A DNA stretch of 64,000 bases from Arsenophonus sp052174455 (GTDB lineage Bacteria; Pseudomonadota; Gammaproteobacteria; Enterobacterales; Enterobacteriaceae): contig JBQMRP010000030.1 of NCBI GenBank assembly GCA_052174455.1, forward strand, positions 1-64,000, given 5' to 3'. A model generated the notes under the pieces. The model was not told the DNA's origin and searched no databases. It saw nothing but the letters and a program-made list of their open reading frames with translations. A program made the position numbers and the translations under genes. Position 1 is the stretch's first letter. Each line of letters begins with the position of its first letter. This document shows positions 10,962-22,089 of the stretch, piece after piece.

Positions 10962-11534
10962 ATGAGTCAAGGTATTCCGGCAATTTTTCTCGATCGTGAT
11001 GGTACCATTAATCTCGATCATGGTTATATTTATAAAATAGATAATTTTCAGTTCATTGAAGGCGTAATTGAAGCAATGCTTGAATTGAAAAAAATGGATT
11101 ATGCTTTGATTATTGTCACTAATCAATCAGGTATTACAAGAGGGTTATTTACAGAAACACAATTCCTTAAATTAACTAATTGGATGGATTGGTCTCTTAT
11201 TAATCGTGGTGTTAAACTTGATGCTATTTATTACTGTCCTCATTATCCTGATGCAGCAGTTAAACAAAAATATAAAAAAATATGTGATTGCCGAAAGCCA
11301 AAAGCTGGTCTGCTATTAGCAGCGCAAAAACAACTTAATGTTAATATGACAACCTCTTATATGGTTGGCGATAAACTTTCTGATATGCAAGCCGGAAAAA
11401 AGGCGCATATTGGCACTAATGTATTGGTAAATACAGGAAAATCTGTTACTGAAGATAATAAAAAATATGTTAATTGGATTATTAATAGTTTAGTAGATTT
11501 ACCTAATAAGATAAAAATTACCAATCAAAGATAA
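10962..11534 (+). CDS. gmhB: D-glycero-beta-D-manno-heptose-1,7-bisphosphate 7-phosphatase
   Basis: This enzyme removes the 7-phosphate from heptose-1,7-bisphosphate in the ADP-heptose pathway that builds the lipopolysaccharide inner core. The 190-residue product matches GmhB of the HAD superfamily along its length. Motif I is FLDRDGTIN near residue 9, motif II VVTNQSG-like IVTNQSG near 51, and motif IV VGDKLSDMQAG near 133. The zinc-binding loop CPHYPD...CDCRKP keeps its cysteines and histidine. I chose ATG at 10962, spaced 7 bp from GGAG; a GTG one codon upstream is possible. Its position ahead of an rRNA operon is ancestral (gmhB-rrsH in E. coli). The retained gene implies that heptosylated LPS, or the ADP-heptose precursor, was still made recently. 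Confidence 0.96.
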   Translation: MSQGIPAIFLDRDGTINLDHGYIYKIDNFQFIEGVIEAMLELKKMDYALIIVTNQSGITRGLFTETQFLKLTNWMDWSLINRGVKLDAIYYCPHYPDAAVKQKYKKICDCRKPKAGLLLAAQKQLNVNMTTSYMVGDKLSDMQAGKKAHIGTNVLVNTGKSVTEDNKKYVNWIINSLVDLPNKIKITNQR

Positions 11535-11829
11535 TAGCTTTATTCATAAAAAGCAAATTTATTTTTTCAATAAGTGCTTTTGAAAAGATAAAATTAATCT
11601 ATAACAACTGCCAATTATCATGATTTATTCATCAATCATCGTATATAAATAGTAAATGTGAATTATGAATTCAGATGAAAAATGTAATATATACCATATC
11701 GTGGATAAGATCCCATAATTTTAACAATTAATTTAGACAATCTGTATTGTGTAGGCACTTTAAGAGATCATCAAAAATATTTAATTTTAAAGTTTTGAAG
11801 AATAAAATAGTTAATCATATATTAATTAA
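11535..11829. other. Spacer between gmhB and IS1595
   Basis: This AT-rich spacer should descend from the rRNA promoter region between gmhB and 16S. No convincing P1/P2 promoter or boxA remains. Confidence 0.35.
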
Positions 11830-12830
11830 TAAGGTCATGTTAGTAAGTATTGTTGGTAGGAAATTCCCTTATACTATATGAAGAATTTTCGCTACAGCGG
11901 TCGCCATGAAAAAGTAAACAGTCATAAAGATCAAAGAGACTACTTCTTCACTTCAATCTAATATAAAACTGCATCTCATTAGTTGGTTCGATAATAACTT
12001 ATTAGGTTATATGGATTCATGTATTGAATCAATTCATTTAGTTTATTTTTTTTCTATCCTGTTACAATGAAGATATTTCTAACTGGCGACATTTATTTAG
12101 GATTGCAGCGATATCATTCCAAAATCATCGATTGTAGAAAAAGATTTAAGAATCTTACTGAAAATTCTCTGCTTAATCTGTATAACAAGGATAAATGCTT
12201 TAGTTATCTTCGATGTAGTTGAATAGCGTAAATTTACGGAAATTAGAAAAACAAATAAACATTGATTTAAAACAGCGTTTAGATGGGCATTGCTGTTTCC
12301 TTGTTTAAGTGATAACAGCCAACATAAATGCATTAAGTGGTATTATTAAAGTCAATGAAATATTTTCCCTTAACCCTTTAAAGAAAAGCTTTATTTACTA
12401 ATATAGGAAAGTTAGAAAATATAGGAGAGTAGGAGATAAAAGAAAAAACAAATCGCGGTCTTAATTGCCTGAGATTAAAATGGTCATATGAGCAATGAAA
12501 CCTTGAAGAGTTTAATGCAGAATATTTTAGCTATTTTCTTAACCCGATCATCGATAAAGAGTCCATCCTTTACAAGTGATGATGAAATTAGTCCCATCCC
12601 ATAATAGGGTTGGATAATAAGAAAGTTATTAGTAAGGAAATTTATATTTAAAACGTAAACAATTATATTAGTCAATTAAAATAATGGTTGAGTAGATTTC
12701 ATTATATAGGGGTCGTTTTATTTACGAAATATCTAGCCTGAAGTAGATTGTTTAAAATCATAGGTAATTGAAATATAGATATGGTTATAAATTAGTTTAC
12801 GAGCAAAGAGCAACTTTTTGCCAAAATAAC
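11830..12830 (+). mobile_element. IS1595 (ISXO2-like) element, dead
   Basis: This is the copy used to identify the family. Broken plus-strand translation recovers a KTAFRW-type helix-turn-helix piece (about 12270), a GI-K-VNEIFFP stretch echoing the GIVEADETFF catalytic box (about 12335), and near the end NVNNYISQLK followed by LSRFHYIGV. These echo the family's C-terminal HIQNVNAYHSRLK...RRFHGVATKYL segment. Terminal repeats near 11835 and 12820 are degraded. It lies between gmhB and the dead 16S, where the rRNA promoters should be. Unlike the other six copies it is not next to an IS481 fragment. Confidence 0.7.
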
Positions 12831-12952
12831 CATTAATAAGCAGCGGCGTTATTTTGGCAAGCAGCAATGAAGATAATAAAAGATCGGTAAAGTTAGTAGT
12901 TGAACAAAAAAGGCATTAGGGCATTCAGATATTCTTTGAGCATAAATCTCTC

Positions 12953-14145
12953 AATTGAAGAGTTTAATGATGACTTAGATTTAATACTGGCGGCAGGTAT
13001 AACCATACAAGTTAAGTGGCAAGCGGAAGGAAGTTTATTTCCTTGGTAACGGACAGATGAGTAAGGTATATAAATCCGAACGGAAGCCTAATTTAGCTAT
13101 CATAAGTGTATGAATAAGACTTTAGGTTGTAAAGTACTTTAAGTCGTGAGGAGGTATTATGGTCAATTAACCTTGATAATTGAGGTTAGCGACAGAAGAA
13201 GCATCGATTAACTTAATACCAGTATCTGTAGTAATATGGAAGTGTGAGCATTAATTAGAATTATTGAGAAAAGGATGCGAGCAGGCGATTAATTAAGTTG
13301 AATATGAAATCCCTTAAATTTAACCTGGAAATAGAATTTAAGTCTGGTTAGCTTAGAGTCTGTAAGGGAATAAAATTTCATGTATAGCGATGAAATATGC
13401 ATAGAAATATAAAGGAATACTGGTGACGAGAGGGATAGGAACTGGAGAGAGACTGACGCTAATGTGTGAAAAGAGTGGAGATCTAACAGAATTAGATACC
13501 TTGGTAGTCACCAGATTGTAAACGATGTCAATTTGGAGGATCTAGTTTAATTTGATCTACTACAAAGAAGTTTATTTACTCTTGAGATCCAAAAAATTAT
13601 TTAAAGATGAAAAAGAGAGCTCCTTCTGGAGTTCTGAGGTAGTAGGCCATTAATAGGTGGGATCAGCTCGTATTGGGAAATATTGGATTAAATCTCGCAA
13701 CTACCGCAATTATTATCTTAATCCTACTAGCGATTTGATTGGGAACTTAATGAGACTCTACTAGTAATAAAGCGGAGAAAGGTGTAATGAGGTAAAATTA
13801 TTGTGGCCATTATGAGTAAATGGGGTTACACACGTATTACATAGCACATACAGAAAGGACTAGCTTGCGAGGGAAACAGAACTTAAAAAGTACATCAAGA
13901 CTGTACTAGAATCTGCAACTCGACTCCATGAAGTCGAAATCATTGATCAGTATATCGCAGTGAATACTTTTCTGTACCTTATACAGACTGCCTATCACTC
14001 CATGGGGAGTGGGTTGTAAAAGAAAGTAGATAGAGTTAAATCTTCGGGATGGCCTCACACATTATAATTCATGACTAAGTAAAATCGTAGTAAGGTAATC
14101 GTACGAGAAAAACTGCGATTGAATTATTTCCTTAGATAAATAATT
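12953..14145 (+). pseudogene. rrs: 16S rRNA pseudogene
   Basis: The segment begins with a decayed TTGAAGAGTTTGATC-like start and ends with a ruined 3' end. It keeps recognisable 16S stretches such as ATTAGATACC-TGGTAGTC (about 13492) and CAACTCGACTCCATGAAGTC (about 13917). It is about 1190 nt against 1540 for a working gene. The 530 loop (GCAGCCGCGGTAA) is destroyed near 13220, the decoding-site region near 13985 is scrambled, and the anti-Shine-Dalgarno CCTCC has become TTTCC near 14141. It cannot form a working 30S subunit. The genome must have another rRNA operon elsewhere (inference). Confidence 0.9.
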
Positions 14146-14226
14146 TGTAAGGTGAAGTGTTTACAGAGATTTTCTAATAAATATACAGAATAAATCCAAT
14201 TTAAAATTGGTTAAAACCTATAGTCA

Positions 14227-14303
14227 AGCCCCTTCGTTTTGAGGCTTAGGGCATCCGCTCTTTCACGCCGGTAACAGGGGTAAAATCCTCTAGGAGGACG
14301 CTT
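14227..14303 (+). pseudogene. tRNA-Glu (UUC) pseudogene in the rRNA spacer
   Basis: The sequence follows enterobacterial tRNA-Glu from the CCCCTTCGT start through a TTC anticodon in CTCTTTCACGCC to a CCTCTAGGAGGACGC end. The invariant TTCGA of the T loop has become TAAAA, the acceptor stem no longer pairs cleanly, and the CCA end reads CTTA. A spacer tRNA-Glu marks this as an rrnB/C/E/G-type operon, whereas the operon after gmhB in E. coli has Ile and Ala tRNAs. Confidence 0.8.
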
Positions 14304-14429
14304 ACTTTGGTAAAGTTAGAAAGGTTACGCATCAACATTTTAGTGCGGTGCTGCATGTTTTGGAAACAATTTTTTCCTTTCTGACTATAAATTACTTGAT
14401 AATGATTAAGTAAATTTAAGAAGTTCATT

Positions 14430-14706
14430 TAACTATAATGTTCTTTAACAATCTGGAAAAAGTTGAAAATTGAAACATATACTGTAAAAATTGTAGAGAA
14501 TTTTCAAAACTCCAATTAATTGGCTTTTTTATTTTAATGACAAAAAGTATTATGAACGAGGAGTCAGTAATTCAGATTTAAGATAGCTAAACGGAACAGC
14601 AAGTGCAGTGTACATTAAATATGAGTATTGCAGAGTCACACTACATAACAAAGAATTAGTGAATACACAGCTATAACAATTAAAGAAAAACAGTTTTGGG
14701 TTATCA
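14430..14706 (+). other. Decayed 16S-23S spacer, distal part
   Basis: This spacer keeps the typical TGTTCTTTAACAATCTGG antitermination-region sequence near 14439-14456. It contains no tRNA beyond the tRNA-Glu pseudogene. Confidence 0.5.
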
Positions 14707-17700
14707 GGTTAAGCGAATTTAAGTTTACACGGTAAATTCCTAGGCGGAGTCATAGGCGATGAAGAACGGGATAATCTGCGAAAATCTGCGGTTAGCTGAG
14801 TATGATGCAACAGATCTGAGGATGTTTAATGAGAAAAACCATTACATTTATGTAGTATAGTTTTGATAAATTTATAATCAAACGAAACGAACCGGGTAAC
14901 TGAAATATCTCTTTTTCTTCTAGAAAAGAAATAAAATAAGATTCTTCTATAATCTGGCGGATAAAACGATGGGGAATCCCAGAATCAACATTAATATTTA
15001 CATAGGGATAATGGTATAAAAAGACCAGAAATAAAGGGTGATTGCCCGTATTTGAAGATATAAAATAGAGTGATCTCGAAAAGTATGGCGGACACATGTT
15101 ATCTTTTCTGAATATAGGTTCCATCCTCTAAGGCTAAATACTCCTGATTAACCGATAGTGAACTAGCACCGTGAGCGTGATGGAAAGGCGAAAAGAACTC
15201 CAGCTAAGAGAGTAAAACAGAACATGAAACCGTGTACGTACAATCAGTGGAAGTCTCATCACTCAAGTGCTTAGACTTATAAAGTAATAGTTTATTATCA
15301 TAAACTAACGTAGTTTTGCTAGAAAGGCTGGTTAGTTTTTGTAAAACCACAATTTAGTATACTAAGAAGTATACTAGCAGCGTAAGTTAACAAAGCGGTT
15401 AAGATTAACAGGTAAAGCTAAATGGGACATTTAAGGATGGGGGGTGGTGAATCCGCACCTTTTGTATAAAAGGTCAGCGATTTATATTCTCTAGAAGGTT
15501 AATTTCATAAGAGAGCTGTATGGAAATCGAGTATTAAATGGGCTTTAAATTAAAGGGTATAGACACGAAATCCGGTAATTTAGTTATGAATAGATTGAAG
15601 GTTTGGTAACACTAACTGGATGGACTGAACCCAGTAATATTGAAAATTAGCAGATGACTTTTAACTGTAGTGAAAATCTAATCAAACTATTAAAATAACG
15701 GATTCTATCAGAAACCTGTTTAGGTAGCGCCTTATGAATTGATTTTTGGGAGGAGACCGCTGTTTCGGATAGGAGGTTATTTTGATTTATCAATCCAATG
15801 CAAACTACAAATACCGAAGAATGTTATCACGGTAGACACGTGGCGTGTGCTAATGTCCGTTGTGAAATAAGGAAGCAACACAGACCACCAAATAATGTCA
15901 TGAAGTCATGGTTAAGTGAGAATGAAATAGGAAGGCTTAGACAGCCAGGATTTTAACTTAGAAACAGTCATTCTTTAAAGAAGTTGTAATAGCTCATTGG
16001 TTGAGTCGGCTTGCGCGGAAGATGTAATGGGGCTAAACCATGTACCGAAGCTGTGTAAGTAAATACTTAGTGTTACTGCTAAAAAAAAGGGGGGGGAGCG
16101 TTCTCTAAGTCGCAGAAGGTGGGTTGAGAGATATGCTGAAGGTATCAGGATCAGAAGTGCGAATGCTGACATAAGTAACAATAAAGCGGGTGAAAAACCT
16201 GCTTTCCGAAAGAACAATTAGTTCCTCTCAAACGTTAATCGGTGTAGGGTAAGTCGACCTATAAGGCGAAGCTGAAAATCCTAGTTGATAGAAAACAGAT
16301 TAATATTTTCGTACTAATGCTTACAGCAAAAGGGGAATTAAAGAAGGATAGAAGGCTATCCTGACGACGGTTATCTCGGTTTAAGTAGGTAAGGATGGGT
16401 AGTGTAGATAAATCTGCACTACTATAATACTGAGACGTGATGATGAACCACTAAGGTGGTGAAGTAGTTTATGTGACCAGCTTCCAAGAAAAGCCTCTAA
16501 GCGATAGGTAATCCTTAATCGTACCACAAACCGAGACAGGTGATTAGGTAGAGAATACTTAGGCGCTTGAGAGAACTCGTGTGAAGGAACTAGGTAAAAT
16601 AGTGCTGTAACTTCGGGAGAAGGTACGCTGGCATTAGGTGAATGGTTTTACATCTAGAGTTGAAGCCAGTCGCAGATACCAAGCTGGCTGCAACTGTTTA
16701 TTAAAACACAGCACTGTGCAAACATGAAAGTGGATGTATACGGTGTGAGATCTCTTGTCCGGTGCTGGAAGGTTAATTGATGGGATTTAAGCCATAAGGC
16801 GAAGCTTTTGATCGAAGCCGTAGTAAACGGCGGCCGTAACTATAACGGTTATAAGGTAGCGAAATTCCTTGTCTGGTAAGTTCTGACCTGCACGAATAGC
16901 ATTAATGATGGACAGATTATCTCCACCCGAAACTCAGTAAACTTGAACTCGTTGTAAAAATGCAGCGTATCCGCAATAAGATGTAAAGATCCTGTGAACC
17001 TTTACTATAGCTTGACACTGAGCATTGAGCCTTTATATGTAGGATAAAGGAGAGGTTTTGAAGTGTAGACGCTAGTTTACATGGAGTCAACGTTGAAATA
17101 CTACCCTTTAATGTTTGATGTTCTAACTTAGGTCCGTAATCCGGGTTCAGAACAATGTTTCGTGGATAGTTTGACTTGGCAGCCTCCTCCAAAAGAGTAA
17201 CGGAGGAGCACAAAGGTTGGCTAATCACGGTCGGATATTGTGAGGTTAGTGCAAAAGGTATAAGGCAATTTAATTATGAGCGTTAGAGCGTGATCAGATA
17301 CGAAAATAGCTCTTAGTGATCCGGTAGTTCTGAATGGAAAGATTATCACTCAACGGATAAAAGGTACTCCGTTGATAATAAGGCTGATACCGCCAAAGAG
17401 TTATATCGACAGCGGTGTTTGGCACCTTGATGTCGGCTCATCATATCCTGGTGCGAAGTAGGTCCCAGGAAGTATGTTGTTCGCTATTTAAAGCGCTAAG
17501 CAAGTTGCGCTTAGAACGTCGTAAAACAGTTCAGGTCCCTATTTGTCGTGAACAAGGAAGATTGAGGGGCTACTTCTAGTACGAGATAACTGAAGTCGAT
17601 ATACCACTGGTGTATAAGTTATGATGCCAATAACATTGGCTACTACACTAAGTGTGGAAGAGATAACTGCTGAATGCATGTAATTTAAGCAGAAGACTTG

Positions 17701-17828
17701 CTTTAAAATAAGGATTCCTGACAAGAATATTCAACTGATGTTCAAGACAAAGATGTAAATATGCATGGTATATAAACGTAGCGATATGTTGAGCTAATCA
17801 GTATTTAATGATTTGAAAAGCTTAACTT
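14707..17828 (+). pseudogene. rrl: 23S rRNA pseudogene
   Basis: The sequence can be followed from GGTTAAGCGA at the 5' end to a decayed GAGGCTTAAC end. Many landmarks are recognisable: ACCGATAGTGAAC near 15153, CCGTGTACGTACAA near 15230, GGCCGTAACTATAACGGT near 16833 and AGGTAGCGAAATTCCTTGTC near 16855. Point changes and small indels have broken conserved helices and loops of the peptidyl-transferase region. The decayed gene is about 3120 nt, longer than the usual 2900, because of an insertion near 15255-15445. No 5S gene follows. Confidence 0.88.
15255..15445 (+). other. Insertion in 23S at the helix-25 position (relic intervening sequence)
   Basis: Working 23S runs from CAAGCAGTGGGAGC through a short hairpin to CTGCGTACCTTTTGTAT. 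Here about 190 nt of foreign sequence lies between the equivalents of those two stretches (15243-15255 and 15445-15465). It contains short inverted repeats (such as agtatactaagaagtatact near 15358-15376). Helix 25 is a known site of transcribed spacers removed by RNase III in several enterobacteria, which fits its size and place. Confidence 0.6.
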
Positions 17829-17913
17829 CTGACAATACTAAAGGTGTTTTAAGAGAGAAAGAATTTTAATTTGATAATTAGGAAATTAAATCTCTCTTTA
17901 AAAGAGAGAGAGA

Positions 17914-17965
17914 AAACCGATCCTTTTGCTTTTAGCAAAAAAGATCGGTTTGCTTGAGTTCATTG
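17914..17965 (+). terminator. Relic rRNA operon terminator
   Basis: A 9-bp stem AAACCGATC / GATCGGTTT (17914-17922 and 17943-17951) encloses a T- and A-rich loop. This is the usual enterobacterial rrn terminator form. A weaker tctctcttt/aaagagaga hairpin precedes it (17891-17911). No 5S gene remains between this and 23S. Confidence 0.65.
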
Positions 17966-18039
17966 TAAATTAAAATTTTATCGAAATAAGTATTACTTAA
18001 TCTATTGAAATAGTTTTATAGATGTTAATGCTAGATTTG

Positions 18040-19088
18040 ATTTAATAATTATTGTTTTTCCATTTTTTTTATTCATTCCTTCTAATAATAATTCCGTTCT
18101 CTGTTTGGAAACGAAATATCAATAAAAATACCCTATCTCCACACAGAAAGCATTTGTACGGATCTATACGTATAAACAATTCTTTGATTATAAAGTCTAA
18201 ACTCTAATTTTGAAAGCTATCATCTTCACTGCTTTACTACACCTTCGGTAGTAGTGCGCTTCGTTTATGATTAGACAAGAAATCATAATAACACATTATA
18301 TTATAATGCTTTTCTATAACATGGATAATATAGCGCCGGAGATATTTCATATTATGTCACACCTCTTTTGTTTTTTAGCAAAATGTATTTTTTAATAACC
18401 TCCGTTGTGCTTTCAGGGAATGCTGACACCGCTTTTCTGATGCGAATTTATTCTAGATCAGAAAGACTACTTACATTTATATTCGATCATAAATTGTGAA
18501 TGACACAGCAGTCGAATGATAACGCTTTGGTGAATTTTTTAGACCGTTCTTTTTTTGAAAAAGCAACTCAGAGTATACAGTAACATGCTTAATATTTAAA
18601 CTTCTACATGGTGACGGAGAGATAAGAATGCGAATATTGATTGAGTTGTTAACCGCAAGTGTGTAAGGCACAGAAGATGGCAATTTTGATACACTGTTTA
18701 GATGCATACTACGGAATAAGCGAGAGTAGTAGCTCAAACAAAGCGTTGAGTAGCAGTCAGTTATTGTTGAAAAGGTCAAATAAGATGGGGATACTGAAAG
18801 TAATATGTTGCGAGTTGCAATTGACTAAAATATGAATCTGCTATGCTCTAATCGCTGCTCGGTAGCTTTAAAACCGCATAAGCTACAGACTTTTAACTTA
18901 TGACTTTACCAGAAAAATAACTGTGGAGAAATTCAGGAGAATCACAGCAGTAGTCGTCCGGACACTACTGTGACACAAGCGATACAGGCAAACATTTCCT
19001 CTACAAATAGAGGGGCCAAGAGTTGACACTTTCACTGTGTTTTTTAAGAAATTTACTCAAGTTGTCATAAATAGTAAAAAGGAGTTTA
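18040..19088 (-). mobile_element. IS91-family element, dead
   Basis: Broken minus-strand translation matches IS91 rolling-circle transposases. A CGFKATEQR piece (about 18870) echoes the CGKKATEQW zinc-finger region, QHITFSIP follows, and IFCALHTCG-QLNQYSHSYLSVT (18600-18680) corresponds to the FCALHTYGR...HPHIHLSVT metal-binding HUH core. The core histidines are partly lost and many stops interrupt the frame. A second copy lies at 36430-37640. IS91 elements move by rolling-circle replication without target duplications. Confidence 0.65.
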
Positions 19089-19139
19089 GTTAAAGGGGTA
19101 TACGTTTTTGTAAATTACTTTCTAGTATTTATTTTAGAG

Positions 19140-20560
19140 TTATTAGTAAATCTAATGTATAATGGTTGAATTATGTTCCACTCTGATGCTTCGTTAATCC
19201 GCTCTCTATCCATAAAATGGATCTTATTTACAGGGTTAATATAGGGCTAATCCTATTAGCCAGTTCTAGTTTTTTAAGCAAACTATAGCACCTTAAATAC
19301 CATTGAAATGGTTGTTTTTATTGAACAACACCTGTTCGGGTATCAGCTTCATACCTTCACTGTCGCAAAAGTTTATTCAATCCGAATTCATCGTTCTTAT
19401 TCATACTAGTGCACTAAAGAGAAGGTATAGAATTCCAACAGCTCTTATTACCCTTTTCCCAGTTTCTTCATCGCTGCACCATACATACTTTGCTAAAAAC
19501 TTTTCTAACAAAAACATCAAGAACTTTATTGTTAGCATTACAGCTCTCTGCAGCCAAGACGAGTCCCCCACACCCGGCAGCTTCCTCTTAACTTTCGGTG
19601 CTGTATGTCTTTGGAGAGTAAAGTTAGCACATTAGATATTTTTGCTTACTCAACAGCATTTATGCTGCATGTCCGGAAACATCTTTATTATTGAATTCTA
19701 AAAACCAAGAACAGCGTTCTCCTGTACTAGTGGCTGGGAGATATAGTTAAGTCATCTCCTAATAGGCCATTGAAAATTTACCAAAGTTTCCTTTTTTAGC
19801 CTTAATAAGTATCTTTGATCAAAATTATTTTTCTTACATTTATCCTTAGTGACGTGAATAATGAATAGAAAAAAAAGACAATCAGCGTCCCTGACAGAAC
19901 GTCATATCCCTTAAGCAAAGAAATAAACATAATGCATATCACTTAAATCACGTAGGAGCAGCACCCCTCATAGCCTGTACTCTTTAAGCCCATTATTCTT
20001 TTAATCTGTTAATGAACACCTGAGGAGAGATCTGTGATTTTTAGCAAGAAAACTGCCCTAGAGCTTAGTGAAAATCACTAGTGAATGTTCCTCATTGTAT
20101 ACAAAAGAGTAGCAACTCTTCGTTGCTTTTTTACGTTTTAAATAATGAGATAGAAATAAGCTGTTAAAGCATATTCCATTGCTGCTACGATTCCTTAATC
20201 TTAGATACTTTAATCTCAACATTGTTAATACCAGTCTGTATAATTCACTGTGGGAGATAATCGTTATGGTCGACAGATAACGCTTGTCGACAAGGCAGAA
20301 TTGGGTAGGTTATCGCAAGCATGGTTTTTAGCTGCTCCTCAACAACGATGTTATCAGTTAGCCTGGGGCATACTAATTATAGATGATTTCATAAAAGGAA
20401 TCACAGTAATATCTGGTTTCACAGATATCTTTAGGACTAAATTTCATAATATATATCTTTTTGTTGTTGAAATCATCCACAAAATCAATCAGTAGGATAG
20501 GATACGCCACCATCTCCGAAACTCTCCATACACCAGAAATGACTATAATTCATTATTTGG
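19140..20560 (-). mobile_element. IS256/mutator-family element, near full length, dead
   Basis: This copy gave the clearest family match. The minus strand reads, in broken frames, LRLKYLRLRNRSSNGICFNSL (20120-20200) and SHYLKRKKATKS, which follow the VEIKVPKVRDRSGNGIRFNS and YLKRTKS blocks of mutator transposases of the IS256 group. The end motif is near 19145 and the start motif near 20530-20550. An IS481 remnant begins within about 40 bp of its start. Confidence 0.75.
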
Positions 20561-20564
20561 TCTA

Positions 20565-21640
20565 ATATTATTATATAGACCCTTTTATCGCATATCCCTA
20601 TTTATAATAGGATGGATGGCTACTGATTGATATAGTTGATGCAAAAATATCATGATGATTAGGCTCTATCGTCAAGAAACTACGATACCTAAAATCAGGG
20701 CTGCTATTCAGGCCAGTAAACAGGTTGCATCTATTTTTGATAAGCATTATGGCATATCCAAATTTATTTTTGATAAAGGGTAAAATTAGATCATATTGAT
20801 CATCACGACTATATTCTTCCTATTGTTTTCCGAATGAGTATTTTCACCTGCTCAGAAAGCCGTAATCGTTTTTTTTCGAAAAACATTTTCTTCTTAACGA
20901 AATTTGTTACAAGTCATCCCAGAATTGCATCGCTATTTATGCAGGAACAAAGGGGAATATTTGCGTGAAATTAGGGAAAAGCACTGAACTAAAATATAAA
21001 GTGTTTAAAAATTATGAGAGTGGTTATAAATACATATATTGAAATATCTTTTTGTAAATACTAAATGAAACTTGACTATCTCATCTTTTCATAAGCGTAG
21101 AATCACGCCAGTAGATGGATTTTATTTGTCTTTAGAAGACAAAGGACTGTGCCCAGTACTCGACGATTTTACGTGATCTTAATCCAAGGACACTATAGCT
21201 ATCTATCGGGTGCTTATAGACAATAGCAAAAATTTATAGAATACCTTTTGCTCTGAAAAACATTTAGCCACAGAAAAACAGGAATTCGCCCGTTTGTTGT
21301 ACAAAGTTTGGTATAGAGCAGCATTGACTTATTCCGATGATGTATCATCAAATAAATGATATGGTCTATCAATTTAATACCTAATGGAAGATTCACTACA
21401 AAGCTATCATTTTAATTTTGGTAGAGAATTTAAGATCACTCTTCATCAATTATGATTGACTGCACAATTAGGAATATCCAATCAGTATTGGGTAATAAAA
21501 CTCCATTGCAGTCTATAAAAGATTGCTTTAAAGTTAAATCCGAATTATTAAAAACTATATTGTCTTCCGGAGATATGACACTGATGATGTTATTATTATA
21601 AAGTTTTAAGGATAAATACAATTATTTTCTGCTGAAAATA
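20565..21640 (+). mobile_element. IS481-family element, uninterrupted but dead
   Basis: This is a nearly full-length copy without an IS1595 insertion. Broken frames read, in order, an N-terminal KIRAAIQASKQ-like stretch (about 20695), FINPNVSRSGL- and RCL-like traces, and at the end EITLHQL-LTAQLG...QYWVIK, the decayed counterpart of the family's YVWLYNQQLPQ region (21440-21510). It replaces most of yqgE: the surviving N-terminal part of yqgE ends near its right edge. Confidence 0.65.
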
Positions 21641-21769
21641 GAATAAAATAACAAGATTCTGCAATTGATCAGCGGGGAAATAACCATAGAAAAAGCCAGT
21701 TGACTTAATTCAATTATATAGTTGTTATTCTGTTGTTTTATATTTAAATTTTAAATAATAATTATTTAA

Positions 21770-21904
21770 AATTTGTTAAATAGGCTGTTGATAACAAGAC
21801 CGATAACACCTTTTATTATATTCATATATATAAACTACTAACTTTTGAAAATACGGATCTACTAATTTTAGTATGGCGCTGAGAAAATGATTTTATAAAT
21901 TCAT
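21770..21904 (-). pseudogene. yqgE: yqgE pseudogene, N-terminal fragment
   Basis: From the ATG at 21904 the minus strand reads MNL-NHFLSAILKLVDPYFQKL, then VVYIYEYNK. This follows the start of YqgE (MNLQHHFLIAMP..DP.F..SVVYICEH). Stops and a frameshift follow within 45 codons, and the rest is replaced by an IS481 remnant. YqgE (UPF0301) is a small cytosolic protein of poorly known function that normally lies downstream of gshB, as here. Confidence 0.7.
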
Positions 21905-22089
21905 GTTTATTAACTTATTTTTTGAATTATTAATAAAATACACTTAAATTAAGGTTTAAAATAATTAATAAAACATATTTGTAGTTATTTAACTTTTAAT
22001 TTAGGATAACTGTACACCATTAATATTTTCTAACAATAGAAAATATTTATCATCATCCTTTTTTTATTATTCAGCCAACTATAGCTAAC

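Noticed and set aside
15975..16217. 80-codon hydrophobic minus-strand frame
   Set aside because: It lies antisense within the 23S pseudogene. Frames in rRNA are common artefacts.
12953..17828. Functional rRNA operon
   Set aside because: Universal positions such as the 530 loop and anti-Shine-Dalgarno are destroyed, and 16S is about 350 nt short.
18477..18779. 100-codon minus-strand frame as an intact small gene
   Set aside because: It overlaps the IS91 transposase region, but the homologous reading is in another frame and broken.
20250..20495. 81-codon plus-strand frame
   Set aside because: It lies antisense to the transposase remnant of an IS256 copy; the homology is on the other strand.
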